Under the pieces are notes generated by a model. It made no database searches. It was not told where the DNA came from and saw only the letters and a program-made list of their open reading frames with translations. The position numbers and the translations under genes are program-made. Shown piece after piece: positions 11,487-21,699 of a DNA stretch of 64,000 nucleotides; the first letter of the stretch is position 1, and every line of letters starts with the position of its first letter. The stretch lies in assembly GCF_001463765.1 (NCBI RefSeq), contig NZ_BBWK01000017.1, positions 1 to 64,000 on the forward strand, written 5' to 3'. The stretch is from Aureimonas sp. AU4 (GTDB taxonomy: Bacteria; Pseudomonadota; Alphaproteobacteria; Rhizobiales; Rhizobiaceae).

Positions 11487-12095
11487 TTAGTTGGCGGGCG
11501 GCGGGGTCGGTGCCGCATCGCCGGCCGGCGGCGGCGGCGGCGGGGTGGCGCCGTTCTCGGGCGGGGTCACGAGCGAGCGCGGCGGTGGGGGAACCTCGGT
11601 GCCGGCCTCGCCGCGCATCGCCGAGATGATCGGCTGCGCGGCCTCGATGCAGTCCGCGATCTGCTCGTCGCCGCAGCGCACGTCGAGCGAGCGGCCCGCG
11701 CCGAGGTCGATCGAGAAGCCGGCCATCGGCGGCGGCGGGGGCGGGCCGCGGCGCGGGCCGTCGCCTCGCGGACCCATGCCGTGCGGGCCCATGCCGTGCG
11801 GGCCCATGCCGGCCATGTCGCGCGGGCCGCCCGGGCGCGGGCCCGGCTCGTCGGCGCGCGCCCAGCGGTCGCCCCAGCGCATGTCGCGCGGCGAGGGATC
11901 GGGGCGGTCGTCGCGGCGGTCCGCGCGGTCCTCGTAGCGGTCGCGATCCCGGTCGCGGTCCTTGTCGCGGTCGGCATCGCGATCCCGGTCGGGACGCTCG
12001 ATGCGGTAGTCATCCTCGTTGTCGCGCTCCTGCGCGTGGGCGAGCGGCACGGCCGACGCCGCCAGCAGAGCGGCCAGGGTGAGTTGCTTCAACAT
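11487..12095 (-). CDS. exported low-complexity Asp/Arg-repeat protein
   Basis: 202-aa protein of unknown function. Signal peptide about residues 1-22 (ending HAQ). A highly charged block of alternating Asp and Arg (DRD repeats, about 35-75), a Gly/Pro/Met block with repeated GPHGM, a short folded-looking segment with two cysteines (DVRCGDEQIADC, about 140-155), and a Pro-rich tail. The two cysteines could form a disulfide in the periplasm. ATG 12095 has AGGAC about 9 nt upstream. An EcfG-like promoter lies about 50 bp upstream. Confidence 0.75.
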   Translation of the reverse strand: MLKQLTLAALLAASAVPLAHAQERDNEDDYRIERPDRDRDADRDKDRDRDRDRYEDRADRRDDRPDPSPRDMRWGDRWARADEPGPRPGGPRDMAGMGPHGMGPHGMGPRGDGPRRGPPPPPPMAGFSIDLGAGRSLDVRCGDEQIADCIEAAQPIISAMRGEAGTEVPPPPRSLVTPPENGATPPPPPPAGDAAPTPPPAN

Positions 12096-12143
12096 TCGGG
12101 CTTGTCCTGTTGGATCCACGGACCCGAGCGTCCGTGGGCTCCC

Positions 12144-12168
12144 AACGCGCCGGTCGCGGAAGCGTTGC
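12144..12168 (-). promoter_or_regulatory. EcfG-like promoter of the Asp/Arg-repeat gene
   Basis: Minus strand GCAAC (12168-12164), 16 bp, CGTT (12147-12144): one mismatch to GGAAC-N16/17-CGTT. Apart from this and the SOS-like box, I see nothing in the gap 12096-12447. Confidence 0.45.
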
Positions 12169-12404
12169 CGTGACGGCATCGTGACGGGACCGGTGCGCCC
12201 GCCGCCGCGAACAAGGGTCGGCGGGCGCTGGGGAACGCGGGGACACTGGCGCCGCCTCTACGAGATACAATGGCGGGCCCCGGTTCTGGTCCGCGAAACT
12301 CGAGCGGATGAGGGCGAAGCTACGGGGTCTTGGTAAGCGAAGGATGAACGAAACCGCTCGAAGGCTGCGACATTCGCGCCCCGCTCCGCGCGCGCCACTT
12401 GTCC

Positions 12405-12419
12405 GTTCCCCCTTTATTC
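12405..12419 (+). promoter_or_regulatory. LexA (SOS)-like box upstream of uvrB
   Basis: GTTC (12405-12408), 7 bp, ATTC (12416-12419). The alphaproteobacterial LexA consensus is GTTC-N7-GTTC, so there is one mismatch. It sits 28 bp before the uvrB start, where a repressor could block transcription. Confidence 0.5.
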
Positions 12420-12447
12420 TCACGTCGCCCCAGCCCATATTCGCGCC

Positions 12448-15390
<2,943 letters not shown>

Positions 15391-15404
15391 TCCTATCGCA
15401 ATTG

Positions 15405-17297
15405 CTACATAGACAATTTTCGAACGAACTCGGCCAGCGCTCTAAGGTTTTCTTTTGTTTCTTTTGAAAGAGGGATATCAGCACCAGAGACGAGTCGCTC
15501 CTGAAATATACTTAACACCTTTTGCTTATTGATTTTTCCGTCTTTCTCGTTCTGGAGGCCTAATTCCATAATATCTTTCTCGTCTAATAAGTCCTCGATA
15601 ACTTTCCAGCTCGGATTAATTTCTGAAAGCGTTAAAATTTCATCATCCGAAAGGTAGAATTCTTTTTGATACCTCTTCTTTTCTCTTTTCCCGGCATCGT
15701 CGCCATCTAATAAAATTTTTACTGGAAGACCCCACCCCCTATTTAGCGCGATCAACGCACCGAGCGTTCCAGCACCCACTGCCGGAAATGCTACGACCGT
15801 CTTTTTTATTATTCGTTCGGCGGCATAGCGCAATACATAATAGTCAGATTTTCCTTCTAGTATTATGCCAGATTGCTTCACATCGAACTTTGAGGGAAAT
15901 ATTTGTATCTTATCCAAAATAGGCTGGAAATAACTTATTTTAGACGGATTTTCGTGGACGAATTTTCGATATGGAATAGCTTGTACATCGATTGATTGAT
16001 CATCCAGCACACTGAGATCTATTACGCTATCACCAGGCTCGTTTGAGCTGTTTTTAACAATATAAGCCTGCTCTAGCCACTTCGGCTCAATCATGTAATG
16101 ACTATGAGTTGAATAAATTAATATATGCGGGTCCTTCGCTATTTCAGGAAAGCTTTCGATCAGTTTTTGTTGAGCGGCGGAGTGCAAATTGGAAGCAGGC
16201 TCGTCGAACAAAAAGATTGTAGCCGCACCATGCTGTCTTGCCACCCGGAATTGCGTGAACAGCAAAAAGGCGAAGAACCAGCGGAACCCAAGCGATCTAC
16301 TTTCAACATTGTATCGATTGCCGCCCTCCTTTATTCTAAACTGAACATATGCATCATGAAGTATAGCGGGTGCTTCAACGCCTTTTTTGTCGATCCGAGC
16401 CGGCCCTTCGTCAATATCCCACGGTATTATCACCTCTTTTCCGCTTGCATCTTCCCCAAAAATATCGTTCCATTGCTTGAATATATTTGTTGTTACAGTT
16501 TGCGCAGCTCGATCAATTACCTGATCAATCTTTTCTCCTTCTCCAGACGCATTGAATTTGCGATGGAAAGAAGGCCATTCGATCTGAAAATCCGATTTGT
16601 GAATGCGACTCACAATGTGATCAGTTATTTTGTGACCGCGATGATCATAATCTAGTATGTCTTGAAATACTTTACGATAAAATAGGCTTTTACCATCATC
16701 TCTTCCCGACAGGTATATTTTATCCGGAAAGTCGAAAACAAAGGTTAGAAAGTACGCGATCCTCGGCATGAGCGACTCAATCGCATCGTAGGCAAACTTG
16801 AGGTCATTGCCGGATACCTCGAAAAATTTCCGCTGCCCGGTTTTCCGAAGTTTCGTACCGATACTTGCCCTTCTAAAATTCCCCTTGTGGTCACCATTCT
16901 GATATTTGTGAAACTTAGTATATGAGAATACTTCCTCACCCTCCTTGTCGAAGCTGATACTGTTCCCAGTAGTGTCGCGGGCAGTTTTGCAAATCGCAAT
17001 TTTGTCTTCGCTTGTGATCCGTATAGTCGCCGATACACTAATATCCCCGGTGAAGTCAGCAACGGCATATCGAGGGACTAGGTCCTGCACAGCCCCCGAT
17101 CCTGATAGATCGCTTCCCACGATTATTTTAGTATCACTATCTGGCGCGAAGCTATGTATAGCTTCTAGTATCGTAGTTTTACCGCTTTCGTTTAGTCCAA
17201 CTAACGTATGTACTCGAGCATGATTACTTTCCGACAGACCAATATAGGCATCTTTAATACCCTTGAAATTCTGAATTCTAAACCCAATGTAATTCAT
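15405..17297 (-). CDS. AAA ATPase/TOPRIM nuclease, OLD-family-like, foreign origin
   Basis: 630-aa SMC/ABC-type ATPase with a C-terminal TOPRIM domain. Walker A GLNESGKTT (34-42), signature-like SLGFRW (335-340), Walker B FLFDEPAS (363-370, E366), switch histidine H398 in STHSH; TOPRIM Glu E481 (ILEGKSD) and Asp motif LLDGDDAG (529-536). This is the architecture of OLD-type nucleases and of Gabija GajA, which act in phage defence. No UvrD-like helicase partner adjoins it, so a stand-alone class 1-like OLD is the closest guess. Base composition is about 40% GC against about 70% around it, with A/T-ending codons, so recent transfer is very likely. It lies 14 bp beyond uvrB, convergent, and has its own promoter. 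Confidence 0.85.
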   Translation of the reverse strand: MNYIGFRIQNFKGIKDAYIGLSESNHARVHTLVGLNESGKTTILEAIHSFAPDSDTKIIVGSDLSGSGAVQDLVPRYAVADFTGDISVSATIRITSEDKIAICKTARDTTGNSISFDKEGEEVFSYTKFHKYQNGDHKGNFRRASIGTKLRKTGQRKFFEVSGNDLKFAYDAIESLMPRIAYFLTFVFDFPDKIYLSGRDDGKSLFYRKVFQDILDYDHRGHKITDHIVSRIHKSDFQIEWPSFHRKFNASGEGEKIDQVIDRAAQTVTTNIFKQWNDIFGEDASGKEVIIPWDIDEGPARIDKKGVEAPAILHDAYVQFRIKEGGNRYNVESRSLGFRWFFAFLLFTQFRVARQHGAATIFLFDEPASNLHSAAQQKLIESFPEIAKDPHILIYSTHSHYMIEPKWLEQAYIVKNSSNEPGDSVIDLSVLDDQSIDVQAIPYRKFVHENPSKISYFQPILDKIQIFPSKFDVKQSGIILEGKSDYYVLRYAAERIIKKTVVAFPAVGAGTLGALIALNRGWGLPVKILLDGDDAGKREKKRYQKEFYLSDDEILTLSEINPSWKVIEDLLDEKDIMELGLQNEKDGKINKQKVLSIFQERLVSGADIPLSKETKENLRALAEFVRKLSM

Positions 17298-17312
17298 CGT
17301 AACAACCCTTAA

Positions 17313-17340
17313 ATTATAAAATCATCGGCAAATTTAGGAA
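17313..17340 (-). promoter_or_regulatory. promoter of the OLD-like gene
   Basis: Minus strand TATAAT (17318-17313), a perfect sigma-70 -10, with TTCCTA (17340-17335) 16 bp upstream; AAGGG precedes the ATG at 17297. An AT-rich promoter of this kind is unlike the rest of the window. Confidence 0.55.
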
Positions 17341-17355
17341 CACGTATCATTCTAG

Positions 17356-18563
17356 TTAGTAATATTTGTAGACTCGAAGCCAATCCACCACCTCCCAAAA
17401 CACCCGCACATACCCCTCATCCGCCAGCTTCGAGTGCTCGCGCTCGTCCGTGACGTGCTGCACCAACAGGTCCCCGTTCCTCGCCGCCTCCACCGCGTCG
17501 CGGTAGCGCTGCTCCAGGCTCACGAAGGCGGTGGGGTCGTCCTTGGCGTGGAGCGTGACGGTCGGCAGGACGATGCGGCCCGTCAGCTCCGAGTCGTAGC
17601 GCAGGCGCCGCGCGCCCTCCGGGTCGGCGCGAAAGCGCTGGACGCCCCGGTTCAGCGCCTCGTCGTCGGAGGTCCCGGTGTAGCGCACGCCCTCGTTGGT
17701 GAAGGGGTTCCGCCCGTCCAGCCGTTTGTTCACGATGTCGCTGAACGTGTTGGTGGCGAACAGGAGGTGCGAGACCAGCGTGCGCTGCGGCACGCCCGAG
17801 GCCGCGAGGATGTCGTGGAGCCGCCCCGCCTCGGCCTCGGTGCGCTCGTCCGGCCGCTTCGACAGGCCGGTGCATTCCTCCACCCGCGCCTCGAGGTCCC
17901 CGCGCTTCATGGCGGGCGCGCCCTCGGGCAAGCCGCGCCAGAGCTCGTACTGCGTCTCGTCCGGGCGCGGATGGTTGTTGCAGTAATACTGGTAGATGGC
18001 GCGCAGCCCCGCGCGGAACTCGTAGGGCTCCGGCCCGCCCGCCAGCACGCCGCTCGTCAGCACCCGCCGTCGAAGCGCTTCCGTCCGTCGCCCCGGATCG
18101 CATAGAGCTCGTGCGTCTTGGCCGCGACATTGCCGCCCCAGCTCTGCCCGTGGAGGATCGTGAGCCGAGCTTCGCCCAGCACCTCCGGCGCGATCTCGCT
18201 GAGAGCCACCATGTCCTCGGCCGCCATGCGCACGCCGAACCCCTCGCGCCGGTAGTTCGTGGCGGCCCAGGCATAGCCCTCGCGCACCAGAACCGAGAAG
18301 CGCGAGAGGTCCTCGTCGGGATCGTCGAAGCGCGGCGGCGACAGGCGCGGGCCGCCATGGGCGTGGAGGATGGTGACGCCGTTCCAGTTGGCCGGCTTGG
18401 CGAACAGCAGCCACGCGCCGCGCGCGTCCTGCGCCCGGTGGCACACGGCGTCGGTCGGCACGCCCTCGGGGCAGTCCACCCGCTCGGCGGCGCGCGCGTT
18501 CGCGGGAAGACTTGAGAGCCCGAGCATCACGAGCGCCAGTCCACTCCATCCCCGTCGCCGCAT
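17356..18563 (-). pseudogene. secreted alpha/beta-hydrolase, frameshifted
   Basis: The N-terminal half reads from ATG 18563 (good GGGGAG site) through a signal peptide (ending ARA) to the nucleophile elbow GQSWG, then stops at 18057-18059. The C-terminal half continues in another minus-strand frame from about 18070 (VLTSGVLAGG) to 17356. It contains the other expected triad regions (LHAKDDP with Asp; a His in DEREHSKL). Missing one base in the run ggcgggtgctg (minus strand, about 18058-18070) would explain the break. The whole would be about 400 aa, a secreted serine hydrolase/peptidase-like enzyme. The last codons are AT-rich where the foreign gene begins. A sequencing error is possible. Confidence 0.75.
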
Positions 18564-18609
18564 CGCCCCGTCTCCCCTCATGCCCTTGCGGATCTGAGCC
18601 TAGAGGCAA

Positions 18610-19201
18610 GCGACGGGGGCTGGAAAGGGGAAAAGCGCAAGCGGGACGTGTGCGGGTGAAGACGCCGATTTATCCCCGCGCGGCCGCGCGCCCCTATGCT
18701 TCGACCCGTCGCCGGCCTCCGGGGGACGCGAATGATCACCGGGATCGTTCGGGGGTCGGCGAGCGGCTCCGGCAGAGGGTCCCCGTCCGGAGGGGACGCT
18801 TTCGCCGGGCGCCACGAGATCTTGGGCCGGTCCGCCGATCGAAAGGCGGGCCGCGGAGCAACCGGCGGAACCTCGGGACTCCCCTGTAGGGGGTGGACGG
18901 ATGACCGGGCACGCCGCACCAACCTGGGGAGAGCCCCCGGGGGAGGGCACGAGATCGCCGCCGAGCTGGCTTCCGGCGGAGCGGGCGCAGCAGTCGCGGG
19001 GGGATGCCGGGGGTCGGCCCGGCCTTTTCCTTTGACCACATCGCATGTCCGCGCGGAGGCTCGTCCTCCGGCATCCCCCCGAGTTCCTCGGGAGACAAGT
19101 TCGAGTGCAGGTCCCGGCGGGGGTGTGAATCCCGCCGGCCACCTCCAGCCCTCCCCTCCCCGGCGCGGCTTCGGCTGCGCCGGGGGCGAAGGCGTGTCCG
19201 G
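18610..19201. other. gene-free stretch rich in inverted repeats
   Basis: No convincing gene on either strand. Strong pairings include: gtcccc/ggggac (18779-18784 with 18792-18797); a 13-bp perfect inverted repeat ggggggatgccgg (18998-19010) with ccggcatcccccc (19068-19080), extendable by one pair; ccggcggg/cccgccgg (19114-19121 with 19131-19138); and a 10-bp stem closed by a TTCG tetraloop (19160-19183). A structured RNA is possible, but none matches RNase P, tmRNA, SRP RNA or a riboswitch I can recognise. Confidence 0.35.
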
Positions 19202-19342
19202 CTAGTACTGCGGCAGGGAGTTGGTGGAGCGCGTCGCGCGCTCCTTCCACTCGTCGTTCGGCGTGATCGGCTTGTTGATCTGGCTGAGGCAGCCGGAGAG
19301 CAGCGCCCCTGCCACCACCACGAGCGCGAGCCGCGCGATCAT
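19202..19342 (-). CDS. 46-aa lipoprotein
   Basis: Small predicted lipoprotein. The signal sequence ends in the lipobox LLSGC (about residues 14-18), leaving a mature part of about 29 residues with no known domain. A very good AGGAGG lies just upstream of ATG 19342. The start codon overlaps the stop codon of the upstream gene (ATGA, 19339-19342), so translation is probably coupled. Function unknown. Confidence 0.75.
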   Translation of the reverse strand: MIARLALVVVAGALLSGCLSQINKPITPNDEWKERATRSTNSLPQY

Positions 19343-19653
19343 TCCGCCTCCTGGCCCGGCACGATGCCGCCGGAGGGCGTCGAACCCGCGATCGAGGGCG
19401 TGCGCCCGTCGACCAGCGGCACGCTGCTCGCCGCGCCCACCGACGAGCCCGCGCCGAACAGCCAGGGCAGGCCGTCGTTCTCGGTCAGAAGCACGATGCG
19501 CCCGTCGGGCAGGCGCACGCGGCGCGTCACGTATTCGCGCTCGCGCGCGGTCAGGATCGTGCCGGCCTCGTTCGGCGCATAGGGCTGGGCGGCGGCCGGC
19601 AGGGCCGGCAGCGCGCAGGCGCCGGCCAGGAGAAGAAGAAGGGGAACGCGCAT
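19339..19653 (-). CDS. small exported protein with C-terminal GGIVPGQ tail
   Basis: 104-aa exported protein, signal peptide about residues 1-23 (ending AAAQ). The middle part (EREYVTRRVRLPDGRIVLL) looks folded. The last residues are TPSGGIVPGQEAE, a tail shared with two other small exported proteins in this cluster. The start at ATG 19653 has GGAG 9 nt upstream. A perfect EcfG-type promoter lies 29 bp upstream. First gene of a two-gene unit with the 46-aa lipoprotein. Confidence 0.75.
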   Translation of the reverse strand: MRVPLLLLLAGACALPALPAAAQPYAPNEAGTILTAREREYVTRRVRLPDGRIVLLTENDGLPWLFGAGSSVGAASSVPLVDGRTPSIAGSTPSGGIVPGQEAE

Positions 19654-19681
19654 CGTCGGGACTCCGAATGGTTTGCCGCAA

Positions 19682-19707
19682 AACGAGGGGCCCGCGCGGG
19701 CGGTTCC
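19682..19707 (-). promoter_or_regulatory. EcfG-type promoter, perfect consensus
   Basis: Minus strand GGAAC (19707-19703), 17 bp, CGTT (19685-19682), matching GGAAC-N16/17-CGTT at every fixed base and placed 29 bp before ATG 19653. Confidence 0.65.
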
Positions 19708-19717
19708 GGCCAAACAG

Positions 19718-19745
19718 AAGGCCCCGCCGTCGCCGGCGGGGCCTT
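19718..19745 (-). terminator. terminator of the 106-aa basic protein gene
   Basis: Perfect 11-bp stem aaggccccgcc (19718-19728) with ggcggggcctt (19735-19745), loop of six; short T-run in the minus direction. Confidence 0.7.
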
Positions 19746-19770
19746 GGGACATGCGACGGGTCGGGTCGCG

Positions 19771-20091
19771 TCAGTAGGTGCGGTTGTTGTGGCGCGTGTT
19801 GCGGATCGCGCGGTTGGCGCGGTTCTGCATGCGCTCGATGCGCGCGGCCGAGCGCGGGTCGATGCGGCCGTTATTGTAGTAGCGCGCCCGGCGCTCAGTG
19901 CGCTCGATGCGGCGCTGCTGGCGGATCAGGCGCTGCGCCTCGCGGGGCGTCAGGTCGCCACGGCGGATGCCGCGCTCGATGCGCTCCTGCTGCCGGTACT
20001 GGCGCACGTCGGAGCGGTAGGTCTGGGCCATCGACGGCACGGCGGTGGCGACCAGCATGGCGGCGGCGGTGGCGAGAATCGCAAGCTTCAT
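19771..20091 (-). CDS. small exported Arg-rich protein (paralogue A)
   Basis: 106-aa protein: signal peptide about 1-23 (MKLAILATAAA..., ending MAQ), then a very basic helical body rich in Arg, Gln, Asn and Tyr, with the motif LTPREAQR (about 47-54). GGAGG precedes ATG 20091. The next upstream gene encodes a protein with nearly the same signal peptide and the matching motif VTPREARR, so the pair looks like a tandem duplication that diverged. Function unknown; the charge suggests binding to an acidic envelope polymer or nucleic acid. Confidence 0.75.
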   Translation of the reverse strand: MKLAILATAAAMLVATAVPSMAQTYRSDVRQYRQQERIERGIRRGDLTPREAQRLIRQQRRIERTERRARYYNNGRIDPRSAARIERMQNRANRAIRNTRHNNRTY

Positions 20092-20118
20092 GGGACAACT
20101 CCTCCCTGGGGGAACAAG

Positions 20119-20144
20119 GGCGGCGAGGATCGCTCCCCGCCGCC
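20119..20144 (-). terminator. hairpin after paralogue B
   Basis: Stem ggcggcg (20119-20125) with cgccgcc (20138-20144), followed on the minus strand by CTTGTT; a modest terminator between the two paralogues. Confidence 0.5.
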
Positions 20145-20160
20145 GGGATCGGTGCTAGGC

Positions 20161-20442
20161 TCAGTAGTGGCGCATCTCGCGGTGCATGCGGCGCACGGCG
20201 CGCTCGTGGCGGCGCTCGTGGCGCTCCATCCGGCGCTCGGCCATCCGGCGCTCCATCATGCGATGGTGCATGCGGCGCTCGGCCATGCGGCGCGCCTCGC
20301 GCGGGGTCACGTGGTGGTCGCGCATGGAGCGCTCCACCATGCGGTGGTGGCGCATCTCGGCGCGGGTCTGCGCCTGGGCGAGGCCGGGCGCGAGCGTTCC
20401 GGCGAGGATCGCGGCGGCGGTGGCGAGGATGGCGAGCTTCAT
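20161..20442 (-). CDS. small exported His/Met/Arg-rich protein (paralogue B)
   Basis: 93-aa protein: signal peptide about 1-25, then a body made almost entirely of Arg, His, Met and Glu, with repeats of the RRMxxR type (AERRM, MERRM, MHHRMM) and the motif VTPREARR (about 45-52). The His/Met density suggests periplasmic metal binding (copper or silver, as in PcoE-like sponges), but no family signature supports this. An EcfG-like promoter lies about 57 bp upstream. Confidence 0.72.
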   Translation of the reverse strand: MKLAILATAAAILAGTLAPGLAQAQTRAEMRHHRMVERSMRDHHVTPREARRMAERRMHHRMMERRMAERRMERHERRHERAVRRMHREMRHY

Positions 20443-20498
20443 GACGGGGGGTCCTTCCCGAACGGGATTGGTGAAGGGAGCCTAGAAAGGCTCACCTG

Positions 20499-20524
20499 AA
20501 CGCCGACTGAACGGGGAAGGTTCA
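20499..20524 (-). promoter_or_regulatory. EcfG-like promoter of paralogue B
   Basis: Minus strand TGAAC (20524-20520), 17 bp, CGTT (20502-20499); one mismatch to the consensus, at the first base. Confidence 0.4.
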
Positions 20525-20563
20525 CAGCTTCGTGAAGAATATCCCTCCCCGCTCCCCGCATGG

Positions 20564-20713
20564 TTACTGCGGCGTCTGCGCCGGCACGATGCCGCGGGAC
20601 GGCGTCTGTCCGGTGCCGGTCGGCGTCAGGCGCCCGCCGTTGCTCTGGCAGGCGCCGAGCGCCAGCGTCGAGACGGCCAGCGCGGCGAGGATCAGTTGGC
20701 GGGACGCGCGCAT
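20564..20713 (-). CDS. 49-aa lipoprotein with C-terminal GIVPAQ tail
   Basis: Small predicted lipoprotein with the lipobox LALGAC (cysteine about residue 22) and a short mature part ending TPSRGIVPAQTPQ, the tail shared with two neighbours. The start codon overlaps the stop of the upstream gene (TGATG at 20711-20715), so translation is likely coupled. Function unknown. Confidence 0.7.
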   Translation of the reverse strand: MRASRQLILAALAVSTLALGACQSNGGRLTPTGTGQTPSRGIVPAQTPQ

Positions 20714-21075
20714 CAGTTCGCCGGCTCGCCCTGCTGCGAGATCGGGATGCCGACGCCGTTGTTGGTGTCGGGAATGGCGCCGGGAATGCGCGTCAGCGTG
20801 TTGCCGGCCGTGCCCGAGGCGTCGGGCGCCATGACGCCGTAGGCGCCGACGCCGTTCTGCAGGCCGCCGGGGCCGCGCGGGCTCGCGTCGCGGTTCGAGG
20901 AGGACAGGTCGAGGTTCACGCCCGGCAGGTTGGTGCGGTCCTGCGCCTCGATCGGCGTCGCGCCGCGAACCTGCACGAGGCGCCCGTCCACGGGCATCGG
21001 GGCGGAGGACTGCGCGGCCGCCGGCAGGGCGGTGGCGAGCGAGACGGCGGCGATCGCGCAAAGGCGGCGGATCAT
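20713..21075 (-). CDS. small exported protein, unknown function
   Basis: 120-aa exported protein: signal peptide about 1-22 (ending AAAQ), then a Gly/Asn/Pro-rich body without recognisable domain (LPGVNLDLSSSNRD, IPGAIPDTNNGVGIP). ATG 21075 has GGAG 8-9 nt upstream. It is the first gene of a two-gene unit with the 49-aa lipoprotein, the same layout (exported protein, then overlapping lipoprotein) as at 19202-19653. Confidence 0.7.
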   Translation of the reverse strand: MIRRLCAIAAVSLATALPAAAQSSAPMPVDGRLVQVRGATPIEAQDRTNLPGVNLDLSSSNRDASPRGPGGLQNGVGAYGVMAPDASGTAGNTLTRIPGAIPDTNNGVGIPISQQGEPAN

Positions 21076-21121
21076 GGGAGGAGCTCCGGCAAAGGGGTAA
21101 GGCGGGGTCTGAAACGCGAGA

Positions 21122-21137
21122 CGGCCCCGAAGGGCCG
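21122..21137 (-). terminator. terminator after the 126-aa tail-motif gene
   Basis: Stem cggccc/gggccg (21122-21127 with 21132-21137) around a four-base loop, followed on the minus strand by TCTCGCGTTT. Confidence 0.5.
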
Positions 21138-21179
21138 CCCCGTTCCTTGCATCAATGCGATGCGAGGACTTCCGTTCAT

Positions 21180-21560
21180 TCACTCCGGCGTCTGGCCGGG
21201 AACGATGCCGCCCGACGGCGTCGACTGCGAGGCCGCGGCCGCGCTGTTGGGGTCCATGCCCTGCGTCGGCACTTCCGTGCCGCCCGTGGCGCCCATCGTA
21301 CCCATGTTGCCGCTGGTGCCCATGTTGCCGCCCGTGGTGGAGCTGGTCGACATGGAGTCGGTGCCCATCGCGCCCGTCGTGCCGGGCTGGGCGGTGGTGT
21401 CGCCGGTGGTGGCGGCCGCTCCCATCTGGTCCGGGGCGCGCGTGCCGGCAGGCGGGATCGGCGCGGCGGCGGGGCTGCCGGTCGTGCTCTGGGTCGACTG
21501 GGCGAGGGCCGGACCGGCCAGGGCGGCGGCTGCGGCGGCGATGATCAGAATGCGCTTCAT
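21180..21560 (-). CDS. exported low-complexity protein with C-terminal GGIVPGQ tail
   Basis: 126-aa exported protein, signal peptide about 1-21 (MKRILIIAAA..., ending ALAQ). The body is Gly/Thr/Ser/Met-rich and disordered-looking, with repeats such as GTSGNMGTMG. It ends STPSGGIVPGQTPE, the clearest copy of the tail shared with two other proteins here. Its signal peptide and low-complexity linker resemble those of the PRC-barrel protein at 6015-6500. An EcfG-like promoter lies about 55 bp upstream. Confidence 0.72.
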   Translation of the reverse strand: MKRILIIAAAAAALAGPALAQSTQSTTGSPAAAPIPPAGTRAPDQMGAAATTGDTTAQPGTTGAMGTDSMSTSSTTGGNMGTSGNMGTMGATGGTEVPTQGMDPNSAAAASQSTPSGGIVPGQTPE

Positions 21561-21614
21561 GAGGTCTGTCTCCCGAAGACGTGTGGTGTCCGCGTCGTGG
21601 ACGTGTGTCTTGTT

Positions 21615-21639
21615 AAGGATGACGAACCGACATGGTTCC
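21615..21639 (-). promoter_or_regulatory. EcfG-like promoter of the 126-aa tail-motif gene
   Basis: Minus strand GGAAC (21639-21635), 16 bp, CCTT (21618-21615): one mismatch, the same CCTT variant as at the PRC-barrel gene. Confidence 0.45.
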
Positions 21640-21699
21640 CGTCGTTCCAGAGCCGGCTCACGACTTGCGGACCGGAACGCGATCGTGTCGCGAAGGTGG

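Noticed and set aside
15405-17297. Gabija or class 2 OLD system
   Set aside because: Both need an adjacent UvrD-like helicase gene; the neighbours are uvrB (a native repair gene) and a broken hydrolase.
19100-19150. tRNA/tmRNA-like T-arm with a CCTCCA end
   Set aside because: The hairpin looks like a T-arm, but there is no matching acceptor strand, tag reading frame or conserved tmRNA sequence nearby.
19085-19150. Possible cobalamin or FMN riboswitch (GGTGTGAATCCC-like segment)
   Set aside because: The other conserved boxes are missing on both strands and no relevant gene follows.
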